A DNA stretch of 64,000 nt from Rebecca billardiae RCC1528. Taxonomy: Eukaryota; Haptophyta. Positions 34,696 through 45,383 of this stretch are shown one piece after another. The position numbers and the translations under genes were made by a program. How positions within the stretch are numbered: the stretch's first letter is position 1; every line of letters starts with the position of its first letter. The stretch is taken from positions 1 to 64,000 of the forward strand of contig OZ251236.1 in assembly GCA_965240325.2 (NCBI GenBank), given 5' to 3'. The notes under the pieces were generated by a model. The model was given only the letters and a program-made list of their open reading frames with translations, searched no databases and had not been told where the DNA came from.

Positions 34696-35550
34696 GCCGG
34701 GCGGCGGGGCGGGCGCGCGGCAGGGCGGCGGGGCGGCGTTGCGCCGCGCGTCGTCGCAGGCGAGCGCGGCGCTCGGCGGCTCGGCCGCCTCGCCCTTCGT
34801 CTCCGCCGCCACCAACCAGGGCCTCGACGCGCTCCGCCAGCTTGAGCTCGAGCCCCTGGTTCAAGATATTGTGGCGTCCATTGCTGAGCACGTGCGCGCG
34901 GCGCGCGCGGCCGCGGCGGCCGCGGCGGCGGCGGCGGAGGCGGAGGCGGCGGCGGGCGAGGGGAGCGAGGCCGATGCCGCCGGGCACGGCGCGGACGAGG
35001 GCGGCGCGCCGGACGGCATGTCCGTCCTCACCCTCGCCGGCGGCGGCCGCCCGCGCGCCGCCGCCGCCGCCTCGGCCGCCGCGCCGCGCGCCGACGGCGT
35101 CTCGACGCTGGGCGTGTTGCTGTGTTCGCTGTGGGCCGTGCTGGCGTGTCTGCAGGTGATGCGGCCGGACGCGCCGACGCTGCGCGCGTACGAGGTGGCG
35201 CAGCTGCTGCTCGAGGTGATCGCGCACTGCGCGCTCGACCCCGCCGAGCCCGCCGCGTGCGCCACCCTCTCCGCAGGCTGCGTCGCCAATCTCACGTATC
35301 CGCTGGACGGACCGTTGCGATCGCACCGCGCGGCGGCGCGGCGCGCGGCCGAGCGCGGGAGCCTGGGCGGCGGCGGGCGCGCGGCGGGGCACGCGCTGCC
35401 CGCCGAGCGGGTGTTGCACTCGCCCAGCGCCGCCGCGCACGCCGGCGTCGACCTCGCGCGCACGCCCTCCGTCACCTCCTCCGTCGGCGGCGGCGGGCGC
35501 GCGCCGTCGCCGCCCGCGCCGCCGCCCAGCCGGTTTGCAAGCCGCGCGCT

Positions 35551-35584
<34 letters not shown>

Positions 35585-37747
35585 CTGCCCGCGCGCTCGC
35601 CCGCGCGGCGGCGGGGCGGGTCGGAGGCGGCGGCGGCGGAGGGCGCGGCGGAGGGCGGCGGCCCGCCGCCCGACGGGCTGCCGCCCTCGCCGCTCGCCGC
35701 CGCGATCGCCGCCGACGACGGCGGCGGCGGCGACGACGGCGACGGCGGCGGCTGGTCGCTCGAGGCGGCGCGCGCGGGCGGCGCGGCGCGCGCCGGGCCG
35801 GGCGGCGGCTGGGTGGTGGGCTCGGCGCTGCTCGAGCTGCTCGTGGCGCCGCTGCGCGCGTGGCCCGCGCCCGCGCACGCGCTCCCGCACAAGCGGCTCA
35901 CCCTGCCCACCGACGCCGCCCGCCGCCTCGAGTGCGTCGCCGCCGCGCTCGCGCGCGCGTGCGCTGACATGCCGATCGAGCGAGACGCGCTGCTGACGCG
36001 CACGGCGCCGCCCGGGTGGTGGGCGCGGCGCTGGGGGGCGGGGGCGGCGGAGGAGGGGATGGGCGAGGCGGAGGAGGAGGCGGAGGCGGACGCGGACGTC
36101 GCGCAGTCCGGGCTGCACTGGCTCGTCGACCTCCTCTCCGCGCTGGACCCGCCGCCGCCGGCGGCGGCGGCGGCGGCGGCGGGCGCGGCGGGCGCGGCGG
36201 GCGCGGGCGCGGGCGCGGCGCGGCGCGGCGGCGGCGGCGGCGCGGAGCGGCGGCAGCTGAGCGGCGCGCTGCTGCACACGCAGTGGCACTGCGCGTACGC
36301 GCTGCAGACGCTGTGCGAGCGCGCCACCGCCGACGCCGTCGCGCCGCCGCCGCCCCCGCCGCACCGCGCGTCCGCCGCCGAGGCCGCGCCGCCGCCGTCG
36401 GTCGACGCGCGCGCCGCGGCCGCGGCCGCGCGCCGCGCGCACGCGGCCGCCGCGGCCGCCGCGCCGCCGCCGTCGAGCTTCAAGATCGGCGCGGGCGTGC
36501 GCCGCGGCTCGCGCAACGCGCCGCCGCCGCCGCCGCCGCTCCCCCCGCCGCCGCCCGCCCTCCCGCCCGCGCCGCGCCTCGACGGCTTGCGCCTGCGCAA
36601 GCTCGCTCACCTCTGCACCGCGCCCTCGTGGCGCACCGCCGCGCACGCGGCCGCGGCCGTGTGGGCGCTGGCGCGCGACCCGGCGTACGCGGCGGAGCTG
36701 GGCCGCGCGGGCGCGCTCGCGCGGCTGTGGGAGTCGCTCGAGGGCGCGCTGCGCGCGCTCGCCGCGCCGCCGCCGCCCGCCGCCGCCGCGAGCCGCGCGC
36801 GCGCGCGCGCGGCCGCGGCCGCGGCCGCGGCCGACGCCGACGCCGACGCGGGCGGCGGCGGCGCGGCGCGCGCCGCCGACGCGCCGCCGCCGCCGCCGCG
36901 CGCGGCGCAGCGGCTGCTCGCGCAGTGGGCGGGCGCGGCGCTGTGGCTGCTCTGCGCGCAGCGCGGCTGCGCGCACAACGCGCGCGAGCTCGCGGGCACC
37001 CCCGGCGCCGCCGCCCTCCTCGTCGCCTTTGCGCGCGGCGACGCGCCGCTGCCGGCGCGCGGCGGCGGCGGCGGCGGCGCGCGCGCGCCCGAGCCGCCGC
37101 CGCCGCCGCCGCCGCCGGGCGAGCACGCGCTGCCGCCCGCGCGCGACGGCGCGGTGCTCACCGTCGTCCTCGGCGCGCTCCACGCCCTCGTCAGCCACGC
37201 GCTCGGCGCGCTGCCGCCGCCGCAGCGCGCGCCGCAGCGCGCGCCGCCGCCGACCGCCGCCGCCGCCGCCGCCGCGCTCGGCGCCGCCGCCGCGGGCGCG
37301 CTGGTGCCGAGCGGCGGCGGCGCGGCGGCGGGCGCGGCGGTCGCCGCGCACGAGTGGCACCCGTCGCGCTCCGCCGCCGCCGCGCTCGTCGCGACGAGCG
37401 GCGCCGCGCCGCCGCCGCCGCCGCCGCCGCTCGGCGCGCCCGCCGCCGCCGCCGACGCCGGCGCCGCGCTCGGCGCCGCGGCGGCGGGCGAGGACGGCGC
37501 GTACTTTGCGATGCTCGCCGGCCTCGGCGCGCCCGCCGCGCTCGCCTCGATCGGCGCGGGCCGCGGCGCGCGCCCGCTCCAGCGGCTGCTCTGCGCCGAC
37601 GCGCTGCACTGGGCGACGCTCGTGCGCGCGGCCGGCGGGCCGGGGCCGCTTGGGGTGGCGGACGCGGCGGAGGCGGAGGGGCTGGTGCGGGGGCAGCGGC
37701 GCGCGGCGGAGCTGGCGGGCGCGGCGGACGAGGCGGCGCGGCTCGCG

Positions 37748-37780
<33 letters not shown>

Positions 37781-40700
37781 GACGCCGCCGCCGACGCCGC
37801 CGCCGCCGCCGCGCGCGAGCGCGCGGCCGCGCGCCACCACGCGGCCGTGCGCGCCGGCTACGGGGCGGCCGCGGCCGCGGCCGCCGCGGCCGCGGCGGGC
37901 GGCGGCGGCGAGGAGGAGGAGGAGAAGGACTCGCCCGCCGCGCTCGCCGCCGCCGCCGCCGCCGCCGCCGCCAGCCGCGCCGAGCGCGCGCGCGCCGACG
38001 CCGACGCCGCGCGCGCGGCCGCGCTCGACGCCGCGCGCGCGATGGCCGCTGCCGAGGGCACGCTCGCGCACGCGCTGCGCCGCGCGCGCGCCGTCGAGGT
38101 GGGCGGCGTGCGCGCGCTGCTGCTGTCGATGCTCGGAGCGGAGGGCGAGCCCGTGCTGCAGGCCGTGGCGTGCCGCCGCCTCGCCGCCCTCACCGTCGGC
38201 CGCGGCTCCGCCAAGCGCGCCGCGGGCGAGGGCGGCGCGGTGCGCGCCACGCTGCGCATCGTGCAGCTGTCGCGCGCGTCCGAGCCGGCTGAGTTTTCGT
38301 GCCTCGCCGACGCGCTGCGGCTGCTGCTCAACCTCTCGGCGGAGCCGCACAACCACCGCGCCATCATCGTGCGCGCGCGCGCGCCCGCGCGTGCGCGCGC
38401 GCGTGCCGCCGCCCCGCTCACCGGCCGCGCGCCGCGCGCCCGCGCAGTCGCACGGCCTCTGGTCGCTGGCCAAGCTGCTGCGCTCGCCGCCGACGGACGG
38501 GCTGCGCCGGCTGGCGTCGGCGACGCTGCACAATCTCGCGCACAACCCGGCCAACCGGTGCGCACGCGCGCGCGTGGCCGCGCGCTCAGCGCGCCGCCGC
38601 CGCCGCGCACGCGCCCCTCACCCTACCCCCAACCCTAACCCTCCCGCTCGCGCGCAGCCGCGCGCTGTACAAGGCGGAGCTGTGGCTGCGCTCGGAGCAG
38701 TGGCACTCGGGTGAGCCCGAGGCGCCGCCGCCGCCGCCCATCGGCGGCGGCGCGCTCGGCGCCTCGCCGCCGCCGCCGGGCGGCGGTGCGGCGCGCGCGC
38801 CGCCGTCGCCCACGCGCGGCGGCGCGGACGGACCCGCGTCGCCGCCGCCGAACCGGCGGCCGTCGCCGCCGCCGCGGCTCGCGGTCTCGCACGCGCTCGG
38901 CGCCGGCGCGCCGCCCGACCCGCGCGCCGTCGCCGCCGAGCGCCAGCAGCGCTACCTCACCTGGCTCCGAACCGGTGCGAGCGAGCGCGCGCGCGCGCGG
39001 CCGCGCGGCGCACGGGCCAGCCCTGAGCGCGAGCAAGCAAACACACGCACACACAAACACCCGCGTGCGCCTTCACCCCCGCCGACCCCCGTGTGCGCGC
39101 GCAGTGGACGAGAAGGCGGCGTCGAGCAAGGCCCAGAGCACCGGCGGCGGCGCGCCCTCGCCCGCCCTGCTGCCCACGCTCAGCCCCAGCGCCGCTGCCG
39201 TCTCACCGCCGCCCAAGGCGCGGGCGGGCGGCGGCGCCAAGCCCAAGCGCGCCGCCGCCGGCCCGGCGGGCGGCGGCAAGGGGCGGCGCGGCGGCGGGAA
39301 GAAGGGCGGCGCGGGCGCGGACGCGCCCGAGCCGCGCGCGCGCGGCGCCAAGGGCGGCGGCGGCTCGCCCGGCGGCGGCGGCCATGCTGACGACGGCGGC
39401 GGCGGCGCGCCGAGCCCGCCGCCGCCGGCTGGGGCGGACGAGGGCGGCGGGTCGCACGCGCGGCTGCACCACGTGCACACGCGCGGCGGGCAGCACCGGC
39501 TCACGCTGCCCACGCTGCTCTGCCAGCCGCTGCACCGCGCCTTCACCGAGCGAGAGGTCTCGCTCGGCCCGGACGATACGAGGAGTCAGGAGCCGTCGCC
39601 GCGCGCGGGCGCGCGCGGCGGCGCGCACGGCGCGGCGGGCGCGGCCGAGGCCGCGGCGCGCGCGGGCGGCGCGCCCGGCGCGCCGCCGCCGCCGGGCGCG
39701 AGCGAGCACGCGCCGCCGCGCGGCGCCGCGCACGGCGCGGACGCCGCCGACGCCGACGCCGCCTCGTCGGCAGGCTCGCTGCCTTCGCCGCTCGCGGCGG
39801 GCGGCGAGGCGCGCTGGCGTCCCGCGATCCAGTCCATCGACATCCTCGCGGCGAACGGCCGCGCGGACGCGGCCGCGAGCCCGGAGGCGGGCGCGCGCGC
39901 GGGCGGCGGCGGGCCGGTGGCGGGCTCGCCCGGCGGTGGCGGCTCGCCGGTGCCGCCGGCGGGCGGCGCGGCGGCGGCGGCGGCGGCGGGCGGCGGCGCG
40001 GACGTCGCGCGCCCCGCGGTGCGGCTGCCCGGCGCGCTGGGCGCGCGGCTGCAGCGCGAGCTCGCCGCGCTGCACCGGCCCAAGCCTCCGCCGCTGGTGG
40101 TCAAGCTGGACGCAGGCCTCGTCACCTCGCAGTTCCGCCTCTTCTCGCACGCGCACGGCGGCGCGGGCTCGCCCGGCGGCGGCGGCGGCGGGGGCGCCGC
40201 CGCCGCGGCCGCGGAGTCTGCCGGCGTGTGGCACGACTCGGATGGCCGGCCGGTGGGCGGCGGCCAGCTGATCGTGTGGCGCGGCTCCAAGCAGAGCCGG
40301 TACGCCGCCGACGTGTTCGGCGCGGACGCGTACGTGGAGATCCCCACGGTACCCGCCGGGCTGGCGGAGGGCGGCGGCGGCGCGGACGGCGGCGCGGACG
40401 ACGCGGCGGCGGTGGGCGCGGACGGCGGCGCGGACGGCGCGAGTGTGCTGCGCTTCCACCACGTGGGCACGCGGTGGCACGAGCGGCTGCCCGCGCCGGA
40501 GCCGAGCCTGCCGCCGCCCGTGTGGGTGGAGTGGGTCGAGCCCGGCGCGGCGCGCGTCGCCGCAAAGGCCGCGGCGAGCGCCGCCGCCGCGCCGGGCGCG
40601 CCGCCGGGCGCGCGGCTGCGCACAGGCATCGCCGCGGTCGGGTGCGCAGAGGTGGCCGTGTGGCTGCCGCTCGCGTGCCGCTCCCCGCGCATGACGTACC

Positions 40701-43700
40701 GCGACACGCCGCCGATGCGCCAGCTCATCTTCGTCACGTGCGCGCCGGCGATGCCTCGCGCGCGCCGCGCGCGCCCGCGCGCCGCGCGCGCGCTCACTCG
40801 GCGCGCCCCCGCGCGCCGCGCGCGCGCGCGCGCGCGCCCGCAGCTGCTCGCCGCCCGGCCGGCAGCTGCTCCACGCGCCGCCGTCGGTCGGCGCCGAGTC
40901 GGCCGCCTCGGCCGCCGCGCACGCGGACGCCGACGCCGAGCACACGGCCGCCGTCGGCCGGCTGGCCGCGGTGGAGCTCGGCGTGCGCGTCGAGGCGCGG
41001 CCGCCGCCCGCGCCCGCGCCCGACGGACGCGGGCGCGGCGGCGCGCGCGGCGGCGGCAAGGGTCAGCAGCAGCAGCTCGACGCGGCGGCGCAGGCGGCGG
41101 CGCGCACGCAGGCGGCGCTCGACGCGGACCCCGAGGCCGAGCGCGCCGCCGCCGACGCCGCCGCCGCCGCCGAGGCCGAGCGCATCGCGCGGCTGCTACA
41201 CCCTGCGCACGCGCGCGCGCGCCCGACCGCGGCCGCGCTCGGCGGCACTGTCGCGCAGCACCGCCCGGCGCTCGCCGATTCGGGCTCGCACTTTGACGGG
41301 CCGGACGTGCTCGGCCGCGCGCTGCGGGTGCGCGCGCGCCGCGCGGGCGGGCGCGCTCACACCGCGCGCGCGCTCACACGCCGATGCCCCGCGCCCCCCG
41401 TGCTGTCTGTGTCTGCACCCAACACGAATCTATGACAAACTCAATCGGACGCTGCCTCCCCTCCGCCCACTCCGCCTCGTGTGCTCCGCCGCGCCGCGCG
41501 CAGCTCGACTGGGCGCGCGCGTGCCAGCCGTGGCTCGCGCGCCAGCTGCTCGAGGCGGAGTGCGCCGGTGGCAACGGTGCGCGCTACCGCCCGGCCGACC
41601 ACGCGGCCGCGCTCGCGCTCGCGCGCGCGCACGGCGTGCGCGGCATCGGCGCCGGCGCGGGCGCGCTCTCCGGCGGCGGCGCGCCAGGCAGTCCGAGCGG
41701 CGGCGGTGGCGTGTCCGCGGCCGCGCTCGAGGCGGACCTCGCGTCCTTTGGCGCGCTGCAGCTCGCGGCGGACGTGGAGGCAGCCATGCTGGTGCGCGCG
41801 CGCGCGCCCGCCGCTCCTCTGGCGCCGCGCCGCGCGCGCGCGTCGGCGCGCGGCGCGCGCGCGCCCGCTGACGACGACTCGCGCCGCGCGCCGCGCCGGC
41901 GCCCGCGCGCAGCCGTACGCCGAGACGATCTACGCGCTGTGGGGCGCGTACTCGGCGCTCTCGCTCGGCCCGACGCCCGACCTCGACCCGGCGCGGCCCA
42001 ACGCCGCGCAGCCGCCCGCGCTGCGCCCGCTCGCGCCCGTGTTTGCGCCGTCGCGCGCGGCGGCGGCGGCGGCGCTCGCAGACGACGACGGCGCGGACGG
42101 TGGCGGCGTGGACGCGGGATCGGACGCGCGCGGCGCTGGCGACGTGCTCCACCCGGCGGACTGGACGCTGCTCGCCGCGCAGCTGCGCGTGCCCGAGGAC
42201 TGGCGCAAGGTGCTGCACCGCTTCGAGAAAGTGCCGCTGGCCTCGCTGCTCGAGCCCACCGTCGACGAGGAGGAGGAGGAGGAGGCGGAGGCGGCGGCGG
42301 GGGCGGCGGCCGGCGGCGCGAGCGGCGGGGGCGGCGCGGGCGGCGGGGTGGCGCTGCCTCCGGGGGCGATCGCGGTTGGGAGCGTGCTCAGCTCGGTGCC
42401 GCCGTCCGTCGCCTCGCCCGCGCCGTCCGCCGCGTCCGCCGCGCCCGGCGCGGGCGGCGCCGACGGCGCGGACGGCGCGGACGGCGCCGCCGCCGCGGAC
42501 GGCTCTCCGCCCAGCCCGCACGGCGGCGCGGCCGCCTCGCCCTCCGCCGCGGCCGCGAGCGCCGCGCCGCCCGAGCCGCTCAACCCGCTGCTGCCGCCGC
42601 CGCCGCCGCCGCCGCCGCGCCAGGCCGCGCGCGCGTGCATCTCGCTCGAGCTCGACGCTCTCTTCTCGGTCGTTGCCGACGGCGACGCGCGCGCCGCCGC
42701 CGAGGACGCCGCGCCGCTGCTGCCGGCGGCCGACGGCGCGGCGGAGTCGGACGAGGAGGAGGAGGAGGGCGGCGGCGCGGACGGCGAGGCGGAGGCGGAC
42801 GGCGGCGCGCTCGACGAGGGGCCGACGCGCGGCGGCGGCGAGGGCTCGGCGGCGCTCGGCCTCAGCGCCGCCTCCGCGCTCACCGCCTCCACGCGCGCTC
42901 AGAGCGCCGCGCCGCCGCCTCCGCAGCACGCGCCACAGCCGCCGCAGCAGCAGCTTGCCGCGGCGGCGGCGGCGGCGGCGCCGCCGCCCGCGGGCATCGA
43001 GCGCCACCACTTCCTGGCGCTGCTGGTGCTCACCGCCGCCGCCAAGTACGGGCGCGCGCCGCCCGCGCACCACGCGGGGCGCGCGGGCGCGGCCGCGGCC
43101 GCGGACCGCGCGGCGAAGCGCGCCGCCGCCGCCGCCGCCGCCGAGCGCGACAACGGCGTCGGCGTGGCCGAGGCCGTGCGGCTGCTGCTGCACGGCCACT
43201 GCGTGCGGCTCGCGCACCCGCTGGTCGCCGTCGGCGCGGACGCGTTCCGAGAGGCGTGCTTCTACGACGCGGAGACGCTGGGGTGCCTCGTGCCGCGCAT
43301 CGCGCTGCTCAAGTCCATCTTCCTCGAGCACGCCGACGTGAACCACGGCGCCGGCGCCGCGGCGCGCGCGGCCGGCGGCGGCGGCGGCTCGGACGATCCG
43401 ACCGCGGGGCCGAGGCTGACGATGGGCGGGTGGGTCGGGCTGCTGCGCCGCTTTGGGCTCGTGGACGGGCGGCTCACGCTCGAGCACGCCAAGCTGTGCG
43501 CCGCGCACAGCAAGGTGCGCGCGGCGCGCGCGCCCCGCGCCCGCGCGAGCGCGCGCGCCGCCTCACCCCTCCGCCGCGCGCCCTCCGCCGCGCGCGCGGC
43601 CGGCGCGGCGCGCGCAGCCGCTGGTCACGGACACGCGCCGGCGGCACACGCAGCTGACGAGCCTCGCGTGGCCCTCGTTCCTCGAGGCGCTCTGCCGCGC

Positions 43701-44007
43701 GTGCCTCTTCAAGCCGCTGCCCTCCGCCGAGGACGTCGGGCGGATCGGCGCGCGCACCGCGCACGACTTCATCGTCTCGCAGGCCAAGCTCGGGCGGTAC
43801 AAGGCGTGGCTCGACCGCACCTGGCGCGCGATGCCGCCGTGGGAGCACAGGCTCACGCCCGCGGGCGCCAAGGCGCACCCGCTCGGTCCGGACGTGAAGC
43901 GGCTGCTCGAGGTGATCGCCGAGGTGCGGGAGCGCGAGCAGAAGGAGGCGGCGCTCGGCGGGGTCGGCGGCGGCGCCAAGCGCAACTCGAACAAGGGGCG
44001 CGCGTAG
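33511..44007 (+). CDS. Giant armadillo-like repeat protein, 3,190 residues
   Basis: Nine exons are inferred: 33511-34189, 34299-38368, 38448-38557, 38658-38974, 39105-40737, 40844-41327, 41504-41791, 41913-43514 and 43618-44007. All eight introns are 79-176 bp, begin GTGCG and end GCAG, and their phases match, giving 9,573 coding bases with no internal stop. Residues about 36-106 resemble a PB1/ubiquitin-like fold (LRLVDARG, LRSDADVDSAVAEW). Armadillo-like helices follow (LVPLLGHASAPLRRSTTAAL; ASATLHNLAHNPANRR). A Trp/His-containing middle region follows (GQLIVWRGSKQSRYAADVF; FHHVGTRWHERLP), then a conserved-looking C-terminus (GGWVGLLRRFGLVD, WPSFLEALCRACLF). Many Gly, Ala and Pro runs separate the blocks. 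I do not recognise the family; large armadillo proteins of this kind are often flagellar or scaffold proteins, but that is speculation. Further introns inside exon 2 cannot be excluded. Confidence 0.75.
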
Positions 44008-44405
44008 CGCGCGCCGCCGCGGCCGGAATCCGAATTGGGGCGCGTCAGCCCGCGTCAGGCACCGCAAGGAGCTAGCTCCGCGGCGTCGCCAGAAAATCGA
44101 CGTCGCGGAGATGCAACGGCTGGGCGGCGGTCTCAATCATCAGCCAGGAGCATGTGGCGCTTCAGGCCAAGCCGGGCGGGCTTGCTTGCGTGGTATTTTG
44201 TATCGTCATAAGCCGCCCTTGTTAGTTGTTCGGACTACTGACTTCTCAGACTTATTTGGTACTTATCAATGCTGTACCATTCAGACTTTGTTTCAGACTT
44301 TGTCGTAGTAGCTACCAATCGTGAGCTGCCCGATTTTGAACTTGTACTGAGTTGTATTCACAGCAACGGTCCATAAGAACTCCAAAAGCGGTCGCTGACG
44401 AACGT
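44008..44405. other. Spacer upstream of Cys/His gene copy A
   Basis: The sequence is AT-richer. ATCGTGAGCTGCC at 44318-44330 recurs upstream of copy E (53125-53137), so duplicated flanks extend well beyond the coding sequence. No gene is seen. Confidence 0.5.
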
Positions 44406-44421
44406 CCTACAAACGCGATCG
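44406..44421 (+). promoter_or_regulatory. Conserved upstream box of Cys/His family, copy A
   Basis: CCTACAAACGCGATCG lies 103 bp before the ATG of copy A. The same box (TACAAACGYGRTCG) is found 85-105 bp before the three other intact copies, although the sequence around it differs between copies. A promoter or transcription-start element is the simplest reading. Confidence 0.6.
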
Positions 44422-44508
44422 TCGACTCACCTTTTCGCAAAGCAGCGCGTGCATCCGCCGTCTCAAGCTCGCCCGCTCGCTCCTCTCCCCGCACACGCCG
44501 CCGCCGCG

Positions 44509-44808
44509 ATGGACCTCTTCAACGTGCAGCCCGTGGCGTTCGAGCTGGAGAAGCACAGCACGTGCGCGAGCCACGGCAAGCACCGTGCGTACCACGCCAA
44601 CGGCCACTACCACTGCGCGCACCGCGAGGCGGACGTGGTCGACCTCGTGCCGGCGGTGGCGCTCGACGGCGCGGACGCGCTCGACACGGTCACGGACGTG
44701 GCGGATGTGGCGGACGCGGCGGTGGAGGAGAAGGGCCACACGTGCGCGAGCCACGGCAAGCACCGCGCGTACCACGCCAACGGCCACTTCCACTGCGCGC
44801 ACCGCTAA
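44509..44808 (+). CDS. Cys/His-rich 99-residue protein, copy A
   Basis: This is a single exon of 99 residues. It starts MDLFNVQPVAFELEKH. Two near-identical 22-residue motifs at 18-39 and 78-99 (core CASHGKHRAYHANGH, then YHCAHR or FHCAHR) each present 2 Cys and 6 His as CxxHxxHxxxHxxxHxHCxH. Between them lies an acidic Val/Ala/Asp linker (40-77). There is no signal peptide or membrane segment. The ligand density suggests a metal-binding protein, possibly binding two metal sites, but I know of no family with this exact pattern. The two motifs are also near-identical in DNA, so they arose by internal duplication. Copy A shares its 5' flank (GCAAAGCAGCGCGTGCATCC) and its KGHTCAS second motif with copy B, making these two the closest pair. 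Confidence 0.82.
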   Translation: MDLFNVQPVAFELEKHSTCASHGKHRAYHANGHYHCAHREADVVDLVPAVALDGADALDTVTDVADVADAAVEEKGHTCASHGKHRAYHANGHFHCAHR

Positions 44809-45383
44809 GCTCGGCGCCGTCCGCGCGCGTTGACCGCCGCCAAGACCGAGCCCCGCGCGCCCTGCGGGGGTCGTGCAGGCAGCAGCTGTCGCCGAGGCGC
44901 CGTGGCAGGAGATCTCTCGCTACCTGGCCTGCGACATTCTGCAGAGACATACTTGCGCGCGGTCTGCTGCCGTGATCCTCCTGGGCAGCGTGACAGCTCC
45001 CTGCGCCCTGCTAGGGCCGACCGCTCGGGCGCCTCGGACACGCTGCTGCTGGGCGAGTTCATCGGCGCCGGGTCGACCCGTCGACGTGGTCACGCAGTGA
45101 AGGCCGCCACCATATATATATATGTAGTCGTATACATCCGGCGGATCCGTTAGTCGGTATATGTACGCGACGTAGTCGTAGTAGAGAAAGAGAGAGAGAG
45201 AGACGAGACCGGTTATCGTCACAGTCGTCAGGCGTCAGCAGCGCGCATCAGCGCAGCGCATCACGGACAGATCACACGGTGACAGTGATGCAGACTGATG
45301 ACACTGCTGATGTCAGTGATGTCTGATGGCGGATGACTGATGGCCTGACCCGCGCCGCGAAGTAGCTGCCCGCGCGCTTCCGA
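44809..45383. other. Spacer with TA and GA microsatellites
   Basis: The TAAGCTCGGCGCCGTCCG sequence just after copy A is a conserved 3' flank of the family. Further on are a short TA run (45112-45123) and a GA run (45185-45203). No gene is seen. Confidence 0.5.

Noticed and set aside
34271-38554. A 1,427-codon minus-strand frame opposite exon 2 of the giant gene
   Set aside because: It is the antisense shadow of a GC-rich exon. The plus-strand model has matching intron phases and armadillo-like helices, while the shadow has only Arg/Ala runs.
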